NCBI RefSeq assembly: GCF_006715175.1
Contig: NZ_VFMQ01000001.1
Span: 3,548,037-3,612,036 of the forward strand
Direction of reading: 5' to 3'
Source of the DNA: Curtobacterium citreum
GTDB lineage: Bacteria > Actinomycetota > Actinomycetes > Actinomycetales > Microbacteriaceae
Length of the DNA stretch: 64,000 nt
Shown one piece after another: positions 36,099-46,770 of this stretch (within the stretch, counting starts at the first letter, position 1; each line of letters starts with the position of its first letter). Made by a program: the position numbers and the translations under genes. Below the pieces are notes generated by a model. It was not told the origin of the DNA. It worked only from the letters and a program-made list of their open reading frames with translations, and searched no databases.

Positions 36099-36754
36099 GC
36101 GGAGATCTCCTTCGCGGTCTTCGACGCGATGAATGCGTCGAGGGCGCTCTTGCTGAAGACGAGGGCGTCGGCCTTGAGCACGTCGTAGGCGTTGAGCTGG
36201 CCGTACGAGAGCGCGTGGACGTTCGGCAGGTTGCGGACGGACTTGAGCGTGAGCTCGTCGTCCGACTCGAGCACGACGAGCACGTTCTTGACGGGCGCGA
36301 CCTTCTCGATGAGCGTGCGGGCGGTCTTCGTCGACGGCGTCTCAGCCGCGACGAAGCCCTCCACAGCGGAGATGCGGCCACCGCGGGCGCGGTCCGAGAG
36401 CGAGCCGAGCAGAGCAGCGGCGATCATCTTCTTCGGGGTGCGCTGCGAGTAGTCGCGCGGGGTCGGTCCGTGGACCACGCCACCGCCGGTGTGCTCCGGT
36501 GCGCGGACCGAACCCTGACGGGAGCGGCCGGTGCCCTTCTGCTTGAACGGCTTGCGACCAGCACCGCGGACCTCGCCGCGGTTCTTGGTCTTGTGGGTGC
36601 CCTGACGCGCGGCTGCGAGCTGCGCGGTCACGACCTGGTGGATCAGCGGGACGTTCGTCTCGACGTCGAAGAGCTCGGCGGGCAGCTCGATGCTGCCGGC
36701 GACGGCTCCGGTCGCGTCGAGGACGTCGATCGTGGTTGCGGTCTCGGTGGCCAT
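36095..36754 (-). CDS. rplD: 50S ribosomal protein L4
   Basis: 219-residue exit-tunnel protein. The loop [20 protein letters not shown] and [20 protein letters not shown] are conserved. ATG 36754 is favoured over a GTG two codons upstream, which would overlap the rplC stop. In enteric bacteria L4 represses the S10 operon. Confidence 0.97.
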   Translation of the reverse strand: MATETATTIDVLDATGAVAGSIELPAELFDVETNVPLIHQVVTAQLAAARQGTHKTKNRGEVRGAGRKPFKQKGTGRSRQGSVRAPEHTGGGVVHGPTPRDYSQRTPKKMIAAALLGSLSDRARGGRISAVEGFVAAETPSTKTARTLIEKVAPVKNVLVVLESDDELTLKSVRNLPNVHALSYGQLNAYDVLKADALVFSKSALDAFIASKTAKEISA

Positions 36755-36756
36755 GA

Positions 36757-37410
36757 TCACTTACCCTTCACGGCGGTACGGACGAAGACGGAGCGGCCAC
36801 GAGCACCGGGGACGGCGCCCTTGACGAGCAGCAGACCCTTCTCGGCGTCGACGGCGTGCACCGTGAGGTTGAGGACGGTCACGCGCTCGCCACCCATGCG
36901 ACCAGCCATGCGCATGCCCTTGAAGACACGCGACGGGGTCGACGAGGCACCGATGGAACCGGGCTTGCGGTGGTTGCGGTGCGCACCGTGCGAAGCGGAC
37001 ACACCGGCGAAGCCGTGGCGCTTCATGACACCGGCGAAGCCCTTGCCCTTCGACGTCCCGACGACGTCGACCTTCTGGCCGGCCTCGAAGGTGTCGACGG
37101 TGAGCTCCTGGCCGAGCGAGTACTCGGCGGAGTCGTTGGTGCGGATCTCGGTGAGGGTGCGACGCGGGGTCACACCAGCAGCCTCGAAGTGGCCGGCAGC
37201 CGGCTTGTTGACCTTGCGCGGGTCGATCGCACCGGCGGCGATCTGGATCGCCTCGTAGCCGTCGCGCTCGACGTTGCGGATCTGGGTGACCACGTTCGGG
37301 CCGACCTCGATCACGGTGACGGGGATGAACTTGTTGTTCTCGTCCCACACCTGGGTCATCCCGAGCTTCTTGCCGAGGAGGCCCTTGACGGTCTTGGTTG
37401 AGTTCGCCAT
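36757..37410 (-). CDS. rplC: 50S ribosomal protein L3
   Basis: 217-residue early-assembly protein. [36 protein letters not shown] and [20 protein letters not shown] are typical. The gene starts 13 bases after rpsJ. Confidence 0.98.
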   Translation of the reverse strand: MANSTKTVKGLLGKKLGMTQVWDENNKFIPVTVIEVGPNVVTQIRNVERDGYEAIQIAAGAIDPRKVNKPAAGHFEAAGVTPRRTLTEIRTNDSAEYSLGQELTVDTFEAGQKVDVVGTSKGKGFAGVMKRHGFAGVSASHGAHRNHRKPGSIGASSTPSRVFKGMRMAGRMGGERVTVLNLTVHAVDAEKGLLLVKGAVPGARGRSVFVRTAVKGK

Positions 37411-37423
37411 CAGTCCAGCCCCC

Positions 37424-37732
37424 TTACAGCTTGATCTCGATGTTGACGTCCGCCGGGAGGTCGAGTCGCATGAGCGAGTCGACGGCCTTCGGCGTCGGGT
37501 CGACGATGTCGATGACCCGCTTGTGCGTGCGCTTCTCGAAGTGCTCGCGCGAGTCCTTGTACTTGTGGGGCGAACGGATCACGGTGACCACGTTCTTCTC
37601 GGTGGGGAGCGGCACCGGGCCGACCACGGTCGCACCGGCACGGGTCACCGTGTCGACGATCTTCCGGGCCGACGTGTCGATGACCTCGTGGTCGTACGAC
37701 TTGAGCCGGATGCGGATCTTCTGTCCCGCCAT
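37424..37732 (-). CDS. rpsJ: 30S ribosomal protein S10
   Basis: 102-residue protein ([19 protein letters not shown] ... [14 protein letters not shown]), also the NusE partner in antitermination. ATG 37732 fits the family start; the long open frame upstream is non-coding in appearance. It is the first gene of the 12-kb S10-spc run. Confidence 0.98.
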   Translation of the reverse strand: MAGQKIRIRLKSYDHEVIDTSARKIVDTVTRAGATVVGPVPLPTEKNVVTVIRSPHKYKDSREHFEKRTHKRVIDIVDPTPKAVDSLMRLDLPADVNIEIKL

Positions 37733-38198
37733 GTGTCTCTTGTCCTCTCTGCGCCGCGCACCCTCGGGCCGCCTGACGCCGCCGTGCCGTGCATTCCTGC
37801 AGGGCTTGGCTGTTTTCCTGAACCAACCGGCCGCATCCGCTGGGGATGACCGCTGTTCTCCTGTCAACCGCGCAGGGCGACCGGGGCCGTCCAGCGTGGG
37901 CATGTCGCTTCCCCGGCGCCGTGGCACAGCAGTGCCGCACACCGTGGTGGGGATTCGATCGTGTTCTGCTGCCTGCGGCCCAACCCAGCTCCGCTGGACG
38001 GAGGGGTTGTGCACTGCCAGAGCAGTGATCCTGCGCGCGCGAACGCCCGCGGAATTCGGAACCGGACAAGTGTCGCACAGGCACGCCAAGCGTGCAACCC
38101 GGGCGTGTCGCGAATTCGTGGCGTGTCGCGGCCGGCTCACGGGCCCGGATCCGCGGGCTTCGGACCGGCCTGGAGGATCGGATCCCCCCGTCACGCAG
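37733..38198. other. Long leader/intergenic region upstream of rpsJ
   Basis: About 470 bases lie between rpsJ and the DarT-like gene terminator. I find one weak promoter candidate (38069-38097), which would give a leader of about 330 bases, and several short GC-rich inverted repeats. A TTGACA occurs at about 37863-37868 on the minus strand without a matching -10. Long structured leaders are common ahead of S10 operons, but no known leader motif was recognised, and no ORF with coding character is visible. Confidence 0.5.
38069..38097 (-). promoter_or_regulatory. Candidate S10-operon promoter
   Basis: TTGCAC (38092-38097) and GACACT (38069-38074) on the minus strand are 17 bases apart. The -35 is good; the -10 is weak. 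Confidence 0.35.
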
Positions 38199-38229
38199 CG
38201 CACCCTCCCGACGTGGTCGGGAGGGTGCG
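38199..38229 (-). terminator. Terminator of the DarT-like gene
   Basis: A perfect 14-bp stem (38199-38212, 38216-38229) with a GTG loop stands 19 bases after the stop codon on the minus strand. Confidence 0.8.
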
Positions 38230-38248
38230 TCAGAGGTACTCCGGACGC

Positions 38249-39064
38249 CTACTCGGCGGCGACCACGGGCGGCACGAACCACGGCGGGAACACCGCGACG
38301 CGGGGCGCGCGGCCCCCCTGCTCGGCCAGGAGCGTCTTGACCTGCTGGCGGACGCGGTCGTTCGGGACACCGATCACGGCGACCGAGGACAGCGGCACGC
38401 GCGGCCCGGCGAGCAGTTCGAGGCCGTGCATCTCCGGGTCGGTGAAGTCCGTGCGGCGGATGAGGTTCGTCGCGGCCGCGGGGCCGACGGCGAACCGGAC
38501 GTCCTCGGCGTCGGCGTCCTGGTCGGCGACGATCACGGAGGCGCCGAAGGCGGAGACGGGCACGACGAGGACGACGTACTCGACGGCACGCGTGCGTCGG
38601 GCGGCGTCGGACCACCGCTCCCCCGCGGCGCCGCGGCGGAGCTCGTCCCACCGCGTGGCGTCGGGCGAGAGCGAGAACGTCACGTGCCCGGACACCGGAC
38701 CGCCGTCCGGCGCGGATGCGTGCGCGCGTGCGGCGCGGGTGGCCGGGGAGCTGACGTCGACCGCGGGTGTCGCGGCGTCGGCGGCGAGGATCGCGCCCTC
38801 GGCGACGATCGACGCGAGGTTGTCGATGTGGGTGGCGTGGTGGGCCCGGAGCGACGCGAAGTCACGGGGTTCCGGCAGCTCGGGCGCCGCGGGCGACCGC
38901 AGCGAGGAGGAGCCGCGCGCGGGCGCCGGGGTGGATCGGAGGTCGGTGGTGATGCGGGTCCGGCGGGGCGCCGGCGTGGTGGGGGCCATCGGCGTCTCGC
39001 GCTGGCGGGGGGAGCAGATGTCGCAGAGCTCGGTGGGGAAACCGTGGATGCACTCGTCGGTCAC
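38249..39064 (-). CDS. DarT-like (DUF4433) putative ADP-ribosyltransferase with N-terminal Cys cluster
   Basis: The 271-residue product resembles DarT/DUF4433 proteins, which ADP-ribosylate thymidine in single-stranded DNA. The match rests on ATHIDNLASIVAEGAILAADA-like residues 77-97 (His79, Asn82), DVSSPATR near 103-110, VTFSLSPDATRWD (128-140), YVVLVVPVSA, and GLELLAGPRVPL with Glu216 where DarT has its catalytic Glu. The head (Cys5-x-His7 ... Cys14-x2-Cys17) looks like a small zinc site, and a Pro/Arg/Ser linker joins it to the core. GTG 39064 has a GGAAGGA site; TACGGT at 39118-39123 is a fitting -10. There is no DarG macrodomain antitoxin nearby, so a toxin role is doubtful. The family call is from recall. 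Confidence 0.6.
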   Translation of the reverse strand: MTDECIHGFPTELCDICSPRQRETPMAPTTPAPRRTRITTDLRSTPAPARGSSSLRSPAAPELPEPRDFASLRAHHATHIDNLASIVAEGAILAADAATPAVDVSSPATRAARAHASAPDGGPVSGHVTFSLSPDATRWDELRRGAAGERWSDAARRTRAVEYVVLVVPVSAFGASVIVADQDADAEDVRFAVGPAAATNLIRRTDFTDPEMHGLELLAGPRVPLSSVAVIGVPNDRVRQQVKTLLAEQGGRAPRVAVFPPWFVPPVVAAE

Positions 39065-39177
39065 GACTGGGGAGGGTCCTTCCGTGCCCGTGTGGGGGTG
39101 GTCGGGCACGGTGTCCAACCGTACGTCATGATGCGGCGCACGTGGTCACTGCCCGTCGTCGTCAGGGCGGGACGGTG

Positions 39178-40155
39178 TCACTGGCGGTAGAGCAGGGCGC
39201 GGACCTCGGACTCCGCTGCGTGCAGCCGCGCCGGGTCGATGGTCTCGCCGTGCTCGTACGCGTCGAGCAGCCGCGGGTCGATGTAGCTCTGCCGGCACAC
39301 GGTCGGGGTGTTGCCGAGTTCCTCGCTGGCGGCCTTCACCGCGTGCGACACCGCCTTCTTGCGCTTCGCCTGGCTGGGCTGCATGCCGGTCTTGGCCAGG
39401 TCGACCGCCGCCGCCACGGTCCCGTGCAGGGTCCGGAAGTCCTTCGCGGTGAACGCGTCGCCGGCGCGCTCCTTGACGTACTCGTTGATGTCCTCGGCGG
39501 CGAGCGGCTCCCACTCGGCGCCGCGGCGCTCCCGGAAGGCCAGCAGCCGGGCGTTCGCCCCGCGGCGCTTCATGCCGGCGATCACCCGCGCCAGGTCGGC
39601 GTCGTGGATCGTCGAGGACCACTCCTGCCCGCTCTTGCCCGGGAAGTCGAGCTCGATGTCGTTCCCCGAGACGTGCGCGTGCGCGCACAGGAGCGTCGAC
39701 AGCCCGCGGCTCCCGTGCTCGGTCGCGTAGCGCTCCGAACCCACCCGGAGCGATCCCTGGTCGAGCATCCGGAACGCCGCGGCCAGTGCGCGTCGACGGT
39801 CGGGCTCGGGACGACGGAGGTCCTGCGTCACCATCCGACGCGCGCCGGGCAGCGACTCGGCCAGCGCGAGGGCCCGGTCGTACTTGATCCGGTCCATCCG
39901 TTCGCGCCACGACGGGTGGTACATGTACTGCCGGCGGCCGGCACCGTCGATGCCCGTCGCGAGGACGTGCCCGTTGTCGTACGGCGAGATCCAGACGTCG
40001 TCCCACGCCGGCGGGATGACGAGGTCCTCGAGCCGCTGGCGCACCTCGGGGTCGGTGACGGTGTTGTTGTCCGGGTCGCGGTACGAGAAGCCGCGGCCGC
40101 TGCGGACACGGTGGTAGCCACGGCCGTTGGTCGCGGATCGGCGGAGACGGGTCAC
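39178..40155 (-). CDS. DNA topoisomerase IB (poxvirus-like)
   Basis: Relaxes supercoils by transient 3'-phosphotyrosine nicking. The 325-residue enzyme (GTG 40155) has an N-terminal [12 protein letters not shown] region, then [20 protein letters not shown] with catalytic Arg137, the [10 protein letters not shown] motif with Arg241, and CRQSYIDP with nucleophile Tyr291. The exact start is uncertain, since another GTG lies 8 codons upstream. Bacterial homologues are scattered in Actinobacteria. It stands between the tuf terminator and the DarT-like gene. Confidence 0.9.
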   Translation of the reverse strand: MTRLRRSATNGRGYHRVRSGRGFSYRDPDNNTVTDPEVRQRLEDLVIPPAWDDVWISPYDNGHVLATGIDGAGRRQYMYHPSWRERMDRIKYDRALALAESLPGARRMVTQDLRRPEPDRRRALAAAFRMLDQGSLRVGSERYATEHGSRGLSTLLCAHAHVSGNDIELDFPGKSGQEWSSTIHDADLARVIAGMKRRGANARLLAFRERRGAEWEPLAAEDINEYVKERAGDAFTAKDFRTLHGTVAAAVDLAKTGMQPSQAKRKKAVSHAVKAASEELGNTPTVCRQSYIDPRLLDAYEHGETIDPARLHAAESEVRALLYRQ

Positions 40156-40234
40156 CGCACCGATGCAACACGTGCGCACCTGGGACGGGCCACGGACAGC
40201 GACCACCGTACGAGCAGACGCCCGCGGAACGACG

Positions 40235-40268
40235 AAGCGGGGCCGGACCCGAAGGCCCGACCCCGCTT
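40235..40268 (-). terminator. tuf terminator
   Basis: AAGCGGGG (40235-40242) pairs with CCCCGCTT (40261-40268) and the stem continues with two mismatches to a CGAA loop. It lies 23 bases after the tuf stop. Confidence 0.7.
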
Positions 40269-40291
40269 GCGCAGTGCTCCGTTGGACGGAG

Positions 40292-41479
40292 TTACTTGAT
40301 GATCTCCTCGACCGTACCGGCGCCGACCGTACGACCACCCTCACGGATGGCGAAGCGGAGGCCGGCCTCCATGGCGATCGGCTGGATCAGCTCGACGGTC
40401 ATGGAGACGGTGTCGCCGGGCATGACCATCTCGGTGCCCTCGGGCAGCGTGATGACGCCGGTGACGTCCGTGGTGCGGAAGTAGAACTGCGGACGGTAGT
40501 TCGCGTAGAACGGGTTGTGACGGCCGCCCTCGTCCTTGGTCAGGATGTAGGCGTTCGCCTTGAAGTCCGTGTGCGGCGTGACCGAACCCGGCTTGACGAC
40601 GACCTGGCCGCGCTCCACGTCCTCGCGCTTGAGGCCACGGATGAGCAGACCGGTGTTGTCACCGGCCTCGGCCTTGTCGAGCAGCTTGCGGAACATCTCG
40701 ATGCCCGTGACCGTGGTCTTCTGCGTCGGGCGGATGCCGACGATCTCGACCTCGGAGTTGAGGTCGAGCGTGCCACGCTCGACACGACCGGTGACGACGG
40801 TGCCACGACCGGTGATCGTGAAGACGTCCTCGATCGGCATGAGGAACGGCTGGTCGGTGGCGCGCACCGGGTCCGGGACGTTCTCGTCGACGGCGGCCAT
40901 CAGGTCCTGGACGGACTTGACCCACTTCTCGTCGCCCTCGAGCGCCTTGAGCGCCGAGACCTGCACGACGGGGGCGTCCTCGTCGAACTCCTGCGAGCCG
41001 AGGAGCTCACGGACCTCGAGCTCGACGAGCTCCAGGATCTCCTCGTCGTCCACCATGTCGGACTTGTTCAGCGCGACGACGATGTACGGGACGCCGACCT
41101 GGCGGGCGAGCAGCACGTGCTCACGCGTCTGGGGCATCGGGCCGTCGGTGGCGGCGACCACGAGGATCGCGCCGTCCATCTGCGCCGCACCCGTGATCAT
41201 GTTCTTCACGTAGTCAGCGTGACCCGGAGCGTCGACGTGAGCGTAGTGACGCTTCTCCGTCTGGTACTCGACGTGGGAGATGTTGATCGTGATGCCGCGA
41301 TCGCGCTCCTCGGGAGCGCTGTCGATCTGTGCGAAGTCACGGGCCTCGTTGAGGTCCGGGTACTGGTCGTGCAGAACCTTGGTGATCGCCGCCGTGAGCG
41401 TGGTCTTGCCGTGGTCGACGTGACCGATGGTTCCGATGTTGACGTGCGGCTTGGTCCGCTCGAACTTGGCCTTGGCCAC
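40292..41479 (-). CDS. tuf: Translation elongation factor Tu
   Basis: GTPase that brings aminoacyl-tRNA to the ribosome. The 395 residues include P-loop GHVDHGKT (19-26), [12 protein letters not shown], and NKSDMVDD (NKxD). Domains II and III are complete. Fourth gene of the str operon, 137 bases after fusA; the gap may hold its own promoter, none clearly visible. Confidence 0.99.
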   Translation of the reverse strand: MAKAKFERTKPHVNIGTIGHVDHGKTTLTAAITKVLHDQYPDLNEARDFAQIDSAPEERDRGITINISHVEYQTEKRHYAHVDAPGHADYVKNMITGAAQMDGAILVVAATDGPMPQTREHVLLARQVGVPYIVVALNKSDMVDDEEILELVELEVRELLGSQEFDEDAPVVQVSALKALEGDEKWVKSVQDLMAAVDENVPDPVRATDQPFLMPIEDVFTITGRGTVVTGRVERGTLDLNSEVEIVGIRPTQKTTVTGIEMFRKLLDKAEAGDNTGLLIRGLKREDVERGQVVVKPGSVTPHTDFKANAYILTKDEGGRHNPFYANYRPQFYFRTTDVTGVITLPEGTEMVMPGDTVSMTVELIQPIAMEAGLRFAIREGGRTVGAGTVEEIIK

Positions 41480-41616
41480 TGTGGGTCCTCCTCAGGACTC
41501 GGAGAGCAAGCCCCCGGTCGCGAGACCGTTGGCGTGCAGGGTGTGTGTCATTACTGTACTTGGTGGCGAGGGGCCCGTCGCCGGGCACCCTCGCCTGTCG
41601 AGAGAACGCCGGAGCG

Positions 41617-43731
41617 TTACTCTCCGCTGTTCTTCGCGATGATCTCCTCGGCGACCTTGGCCGGGACCTGGCTGTAGGTCTCGAAGGTCATCGAGTAGAC
41701 CGCACGACCAGAGGTCTTGGACCGCAGGTCCCCGACGTAGCCGAACATCTCGGACAGCGGAACGCTCGCGCGGACCACCTTGACGCCCGAGGCGTCCTCC
41801 ATCGAGGCGATCTGGCCACGACGGGAGTTGAGGTCACCGATGACGTCGCCCATGTACTCCTCCGGAGTACGCACCTCGACGGCCATGATCGGCTCGAGGA
41901 TGGCGGGGCCGGCCTTGCGGGCGGCCTCCTTGTAGGCGATGGAACCGGCGATCTTGAACGCCATCTCGGACGAGTCGACGTCGTGCGCCGCGCCGTCCTT
42001 GAGGATGGCCTTCACGCCGACGGTCGGGTACCCGGCCAGGATGCCGACCTGCATGGCGTCCTGGATACCGGCGTCGACCGAGGGGATGTACTCACGCGGG
42101 ACGCGACCACCGGTGACGGCGTTCTCGAACTCGTAGACCTTCTCGGCCGTGACTTCCATCGGCTCGAGGGCGATCTGCACCTTCGCGAACTGGCCGGAAC
42201 CACCGGTCTGCTTCTTGTGCGTGTAGTCGTAGCGCTCGACGACCTTGGTCAGGGTCTCGCGGTACGCGACCTGCGGCTTGCCGACGCTGGCCTCGACCTT
42301 GAACTCGCGCTTCATGCGGTCGACGAGGATGTCGAGGTGGAGCTCGCCCATGCCCTTGATCGTCGTCTGACCGGTCTCGGCGTTGAGCTCGACGCGGAAC
42401 GTCGGGTCTTCTTCGGCGAGCTTCTGGATGGCCGTGGAGAGCTTCTCCTGGTCGGCCTTCGTGTTCGGCTCGATGGCGACCTCGATGACCGGCTCCGGGA
42501 AGGTCATCGACTCGAGGACGACCTGGTTGGTCGGGTCGCACAGGGTGTCACCGGTGGTGGTGTCCTTGAGGCCGATGACCGCGTAGATGTGTCCGGCGGT
42601 GACGTTGTCGACCGGGTTCTCCTTGTTGGAGTGCATCTGGAAGATCTTGCCGATGCGCTCCTTCTTGCCCTTGGTCGAGTTGATGACCTGGGCACCGGAC
42701 TCGATCGAGCCGGAGTACACGCGGACGTAGGTCAGACGACCGAAGAACGGGTGCACCGCGACCTTGAACGCCAGGGCCGAGAACGGCTCGGTGGCGTCGG
42801 GCTTGCGGATGATCTCCTTCTCTTCGTCCTTGACGTCGTGGCCGATCATCGGCGGCACGTCGAGCGGGGACGGGAGGTAGTCGATGACCGCGTCGAGCAT
42901 CGGCTGGACACCGCGGTTCTTGAACGCCGAACCACAGAGGACCGGGTAGACCTCGGAAGCGATCGTGAGCTTGCGGATCGCGCCCTTGATCTCGGCCTTC
43001 GTGAGCTCCTCGCCACCGAAGAACTTCTCGAGCAGGGCGTCGTCGGTCTCGGCGACGCGCTCGATCAGCTTCGCGCGGTACTCCTCGGCACGGGCCTGGA
43101 GGTCCGCGGGGATCTCCTGGACCTCGTACTGGGCGCCCATGGTGACGTCACCCTTGGCATCGCCCGGCCAGACCTTGGCGTGCATCTCGATGAGGTCGAC
43201 GACGCCGACGAAGTCGTTCTCGGCACCGATCGGGAGCTGGAGCACGAGGGGCTCAGCACCGAGGCGGTTGATGATCGTGTCGACGGTGAAGTAGAAGTCC
43301 GCGCCGAGCTTGTCCATCTTGTTGACGAAGCAGATGCGGGGGACGTCGTACTTGTCCGCCTGACGCCACACGGTCTCGGACTGGGGCTCGACGCCCTCCT
43401 TGCCGTCGAAGACGGCGACGGCACCGTCGAGGACGCGGAGCGAACGCTCCACCTCGACCGTGAAGTCCACGTGACCGGGGGTGTCGATGATGTTGATCTG
43501 GTTGTTGTCCCAGAAGCAGGTCGTCGCGGCCGACGTGATCGTGATGCCGCGCTCCTGCTCCTGCGCCATCCAGTCCATCGTCGCGGCGCCGTCGTGGACC
43601 TCACCGATCTTGTGCGTGATGCCCGTGTAGAACAGGATGCGCTCGGTCGTCGTGGTCTTGCCGGCATCGATGTGCGCCATGATGCCGATGTTGCGGACCT
43701 TGTTCAGGTCGGTGAGCACGTCCTGTGCCAC
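41617..43731 (-). CDS. fusA: Translation elongation factor G
   Basis: Translocation GTPase of 704 residues: [20 protein letters not shown] at the P-loop, [20 protein letters not shown], and NKMDKLGAD. All five domains are present in normal order. Follows rpsG by 100 bases. Confidence 0.99.
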   Translation of the reverse strand: MAQDVLTDLNKVRNIGIMAHIDAGKTTTTERILFYTGITHKIGEVHDGAATMDWMAQEQERGITITSAATTCFWDNNQINIIDTPGHVDFTVEVERSLRVLDGAVAVFDGKEGVEPQSETVWRQADKYDVPRICFVNKMDKLGADFYFTVDTIINRLGAEPLVLQLPIGAENDFVGVVDLIEMHAKVWPGDAKGDVTMGAQYEVQEIPADLQARAEEYRAKLIERVAETDDALLEKFFGGEELTKAEIKGAIRKLTIASEVYPVLCGSAFKNRGVQPMLDAVIDYLPSPLDVPPMIGHDVKDEEKEIIRKPDATEPFSALAFKVAVHPFFGRLTYVRVYSGSIESGAQVINSTKGKKERIGKIFQMHSNKENPVDNVTAGHIYAVIGLKDTTTGDTLCDPTNQVVLESMTFPEPVIEVAIEPNTKADQEKLSTAIQKLAEEDPTFRVELNAETGQTTIKGMGELHLDILVDRMKREFKVEASVGKPQVAYRETLTKVVERYDYTHKKQTGGSGQFAKVQIALEPMEVTAEKVYEFENAVTGGRVPREYIPSVDAGIQDAMQVGILAGYPTVGVKAILKDGAAHDVDSSEMAFKIAGSIAYKEAARKAGPAILEPIMAVEVRTPEEYMGDVIGDLNSRRGQIASMEDASGVKVVRASVPLSEMFGYVGDLRSKTSGRAVYSMTFETYSQVPAKVAEEIIAKNSGE

Positions 43732-43831
43732 AGGTTCCTCCGGAAGAGTTGTAGGAGAGGTTGGCGTCCGGGAAGGGCGCCGGGGTTCTTGACCACCGAC
43801 GCCCTCCCGGTGCCGGGACTACCGGCCGGAC

Positions 43832-44302
43832 TTACCAGCGGTAGTGGGCGAAGGCCTTGTTCGACTCGGCCATCTTGTGCGTGTCCTCACGGCGCTTCAC
43901 CGCGGCACCGAGACCGTTCGACGCGTCGAGGATCTCGTTCATGAGACGCTCGGTCATCGTCTTCTCGCGACGGGCCTTGGCGTACGAGGTGAGCCAGCGG
44001 AGCGCGAGGGTGTTCGCGCGGTGCGGCTTGACCTCGACCGGCACCTGGTAGGTCGAGCCACCGACGCGGCGGCTGCGGACCTCGAGGGTCGGACGGACGT
44101 TGTCGAGCGCCTTCTTCAGCGTCGCGACCGCATCCTGCTGGTTCTTGGCGGTGACGCCCTCGAGTGCATCGTAGACGATGCGCTCGGCGAGGCCCTTCTT
44201 GCCGTCCAGGAGGATCTTGTTGACGAGCTGCGAGACGATCGGCGCGCCGTACACCGGGTCGGCGACGACGGGACGCTTCGGGGCGGGACCCTTGCGAGGC
44301 AT
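43832..44302 (-). CDS. rpsG: 30S ribosomal protein S7
   Basis: 156-residue head protein. [20 protein letters not shown], then [20 protein letters not shown] and [20 protein letters not shown] are diagnostic. Starts 5 bases after rpsL. Confidence 0.98.
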   Translation of the reverse strand: MPRKGPAPKRPVVADPVYGAPIVSQLVNKILLDGKKGLAERIVYDALEGVTAKNQQDAVATLKKALDNVRPTLEVRSRRVGGSTYQVPVEVKPHRANTLALRWLTSYAKARREKTMTERLMNEILDASNGLGAAVKRREDTHKMAESNKAFAHYRW

Positions 44303-44307
44303 CTAAC

Positions 44308-44676
44308 TCAACCCTTCTTCGCGCCGTAGCGGCTGCGGGCCTGCTTACGGTTCTTGACGGCCTGGGTGTCCAGGGCACCGCGGATGATCTTGTAGCGCAC
44401 GCCGGGGAGGTCCTTCACACGACCGCCGCGGACGAGCACCATCGAGTGCTCCTGCGGGTTGTGGCCCTCACCGGGGATGTAGGCCGTGACCTCGGTGCCG
44501 TTCGAGAGCTTGACACGAGCGACCTTGCGCAGGGCCGAGTTCGGCTTCTTGGGGGTGGTGGTGTAGACGCGGGTGCAGACACCACGCTGCTGGGGGTTCG
44601 CCTTCAGTGCCGGCGCCTTGGTCTTGACGACCTTCGGCGTGCGGCCCTTGCGAACGAGCTGCTGGATGGTAGGCAA
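44308..44676 (-). CDS. rpsL: 30S ribosomal protein S12 (TTG start)
   Basis: Decoding-centre protein of 122 residues. The TTG at 44676 has a GGAGAAC ribosome site and gives the standard N-terminus [15 protein letters not shown]. Lys43 ([11 protein letters not shown]) and Lys88 (VKDLPGV) are wild type, so no streptomycin-resistance change is present at these sites. First gene of the str operon. Confidence 0.97.
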   Translation of the reverse strand: MPTIQQLVRKGRTPKVVKTKAPALKANPQQRGVCTRVYTTTPKKPNSALRKVARVKLSNGTEVTAYIPGEGHNPQEHSMVLVRGGRVKDLPGVRYKIIRGALDTQAVKNRKQARSRYGAKKG

Positions 44677-45013
44677 CTGTTCTCCTGGTTCTTCGCTCGT
44701 GCTCTGGCCAGCGCGTTCCGCTGGCTTCCTCATCCCACGCCGATCGCCGCCTGACGGCGGAGGAAGCGGGGATGGATGTCCGAGCCGGCGATGCCGACCC
44801 GGGATTTCGGGCGCGCCCGAGGGCGCACACCCAGGAGAGCCTACCCGCGCGGTCGGGCGAAATCAATCCGGGCGCGTCGTGGCGCGCACCACCTGCGCGC
44901 CGGAGCGGGTACGGTCGGTCGGTTGCCCGCCCGACGGCGGAGGCGAGCCGATCGGCGGGGGTGGGTCACGCCTCCAGGCCGAGGACCCGACCACCCGGCG
45001 GACGGGCGTCGGG
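44677..45013. other. Upstream region of the str operon
   Basis: 337 bases. It holds the rpsL promoter (44838-44866) and a leader of about 155 bases. The part toward 45013 contains a GCCTCCAGGCCG motif (44970-44981), found also at 25255-25266. Nothing else is recognised. Confidence 0.6.
44838..44866 (-). promoter_or_regulatory. str-operon promoter upstream of rpsL
   Basis: TTGATT (44861-44866) and TAGGCT (44838-44843) on the minus strand with a 17-base spacer. The same TAGGCT serves rplM. Confidence 0.7.
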
Positions 45014-46144
45014 TCAGGAGCCGGAGTCCGACGAACCGTTGCCGACGGCCGAGACGAACGTCGCCCCCTGGTCGGTGAAGCCCGTGATGTAGCCGCTCGC
45101 GTTGACGTTCATCGGCCCCGCCGAGGCCGTGCCGGTGCCGGCGGAGTTCGAGATGTCCGCCGTGAACTTCGCGCGCCCGTTGGTGGTGGTCGAGACCAGC
45201 CATCCGCGGGAGACCCAGTCACTGACCGCGACGACCGGACGGGACTCGAGCGTCCACTTCTGGTTCGTGTACGTGTAGGCCGGGTCCTCGCCGTAGGCGT
45301 AGAAGCTGCACCCGGGCGGCGCCGTCTCGGTCGAGGCGATGCAGCCGTCGACCCACTTGTCGACCGCGTCCTTCGCGGCCTGCTGGCCGGCGTCGGTGAG
45401 GGTCGTCTGCAGCGTGACCGGCACCGATCCCACGGCACCGCCGAAGCCCGACACGGTCGTGCGCTGGGCGTCCGCGGTGAACCACTTGCCGCCGTCGACG
45501 GCGATCGAGTACTCCCCCGGCAGGGCCTTGAGCGTCGCGATGCCGTCCTTCGACGTCGTGATCTCCTGGTCGGCGACGCGGACCGCGGTGCCGCCGGGGC
45601 CGCTCACCGCCACCTGCACCTGTCCGAGGCGGGGCGCCTCGAGGTCCCAGACCGGGAAGACGCCCCAGTCGGTGCCCGTCTTGTCGAGCGTGAACGTCGC
45701 GGCGACGTCCCGGCCGCCCTGCTTCAGGTAGGCGCGGACCCGGGCGGTGTCGCCCGCGGTGTCGGTCGCGGCGATCCGGTAGCCGGTGACCCGCCCGGAG
45801 GCCTTGGCGTACGCGGCGTCGGTGAGGAGCACGTCGTCCTTGCCGTGCTCGATGCCCGCTGCCGAGAGGGCGTCGTCCACACGACCGGCGGTCAGGTCGT
45901 CGAGGAAGGCGCGGACCGGTCGGTCGGGCGAGTGCGAGGAGGTGCCGACGGAGAAGCCGACGACCCCGGCGACGGCCAGCAGCACGATCGCGGCCCCACC
46001 GGCGATGATGCTGATGAGCGGACCGCGGCCGAGTCGCCGCCGAGGCGGCACCGGTCGGGGCGCGACCGGCTGCTCGAGCGTGCCCCGGATCGTGTCGACG
46101 TGCGGTGTCGCGGCCCAGTCGGCCACCTGTCGCTCCTCGGTCAT
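45014..46144 (-). CDS. Single-pass membrane protein with large extracytoplasmic part
   Basis: Family not recognised. The 376 residues comprise a cytoplasmic Pro/Arg-rich head (1-42), one TM helix (about 43-66), an NTF2-like segment (VRAFLDDLTAGRVDDALSAAG, about 77-125), and beta-rich repeats outside the membrane. Two cysteines near 275-285 (DGCIAS...PPGCSF) could form a disulfide. The C-terminus is Gly/Ser-rich. ATG 46144 has a GGGGA site; a TAGGAT hexamer at 46197-46202 may be its -10. The layout resembles lipoprotein-like or DUF4878-type stress/envelope proteins, but this is only a guess. Confidence 0.75.
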   Translation of the reverse strand: MTEERQVADWAATPHVDTIRGTLEQPVAPRPVPPRRRLGRGPLISIIAGGAAIVLLAVAGVVGFSVGTSSHSPDRPVRAFLDDLTAGRVDDALSAAGIEHGKDDVLLTDAAYAKASGRVTGYRIAATDTAGDTARVRAYLKQGGRDVAATFTLDKTGTDWGVFPVWDLEAPRLGQVQVAVSGPGGTAVRVADQEITTSKDGIATLKALPGEYSIAVDGGKWFTADAQRTTVSGFGGAVGSVPVTLQTTLTDAGQQAAKDAVDKWVDGCIASTETAPPGCSFYAYGEDPAYTYTNQKWTLESRPVVAVSDWVSRGWLVSTTTNGRAKFTADISNSAGTGTASAGPMNVNASGYITGFTDQGATFVSAVGNGSSDSGS

Positions 46145-46259
46145 GCGTCCCCCGTCGTGCCTGGTGCGCGCGTGCCTGGTGCGTGCGTGCTCCGGGATCC
46201 TACCGCCGGGAGACGACGTCGGACCGGGCTGCGGTCCCCGCGCACCCTGTCCTCGCCCG

Positions 46260-46712
46260 TCAGCGGTGGTCGTGGTCCGCCGGCGCCTGCTGGGGTGCGG
46301 AGCGGGCCTGGTGTCGTGCGGCCGCGATGCCGCCGACGACGCAGAGCAGCGCCACGACGACCGAGCCGACGACGAAGGGGCTCAGCGCCGAGCCAGCAGG
46401 GAACACGAGGAGCTCGGTCGCGTCACCGCGGACGAGGGAGTAGCCGACCGAACCGACCGCGAGCATGACGAGGTACGTCGACGCGGCGGCCACGAGTCCG
46501 GTCACGCCGGGGTTGCCCTCGCGGATGCCGGCGGCCGTCGTCACGAAGACCACCACGCCGGCCCCGAGGACCATCGCCGGGCCCAGGTACGCGGTCGCGT
46601 CCGGTTGGGGGATCGCCTCGACGTCGGCGAGCAGGGCCTCGAAGCCCGTCACCGCGATGACGAGCGCGATGAAGAGGACCGACGTCATCGTCGCGATCAG
46701 CCACCGGGACAT
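46260..46712 (-). CDS. Four-TM membrane protein of unknown function
   Basis: 150 residues with four hydrophobic helices (about 5-25, 43-65, 72-92, 108-130) and a His/Asp/Gln-rich polar tail (APQQAPADHDHR). No motif is recognised. The ATG at 46712 follows TACGAT (46719-46724) by 6 bases, so the mRNA is likely leaderless. Found alone between unrelated membrane protein genes. Confidence 0.75.
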   Translation of the reverse strand: MSRWLIATMTSVLFIALVIAVTGFEALLADVEAIPQPDATAYLGPAMVLGAGVVVFVTTAAGIREGNPGVTGLVAAASTYLVMLAVGSVGYSLVRGDATELLVFPAGSALSPFVVGSVVVALLCVVGGIAAARHQARSAPQQAPADHDHR

Positions 46713-46718
46713 GGGGCG

Positions 46719-46724
46719 ATCGTA
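46719..46724 (-). promoter_or_regulatory. -10 element (TACGAT) of a probable leaderless promoter
   Basis: TACGAT on the minus strand ends 6 bases before the ATG at 46712, and no ribosome site is present. Confidence 0.45.
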
Positions 46725-46770
46725 CCGCCGGGCCGCCCACGGGGGCGTCCGGCTGCGCGATCGGGCCGGG

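Noticed and set aside
38249..40155. DarT-like gene and topoisomerase IB as a toxin-antitoxin or defence pair
   Set aside because: Topoisomerase IB is not an antitoxin family, the genes are 113 bases apart, and the start of the DarT-like gene has its own promoter-like element.
41545..43944. Long plus-strand open frames opposite fusA, rpoA, secY and other minus-strand genes
   Set aside because: They mirror known genes codon by codon, are rich in Arg/Asp/Val/Leu as expected for antisense of GC3-rich genes, and show no domain or ribosome site.
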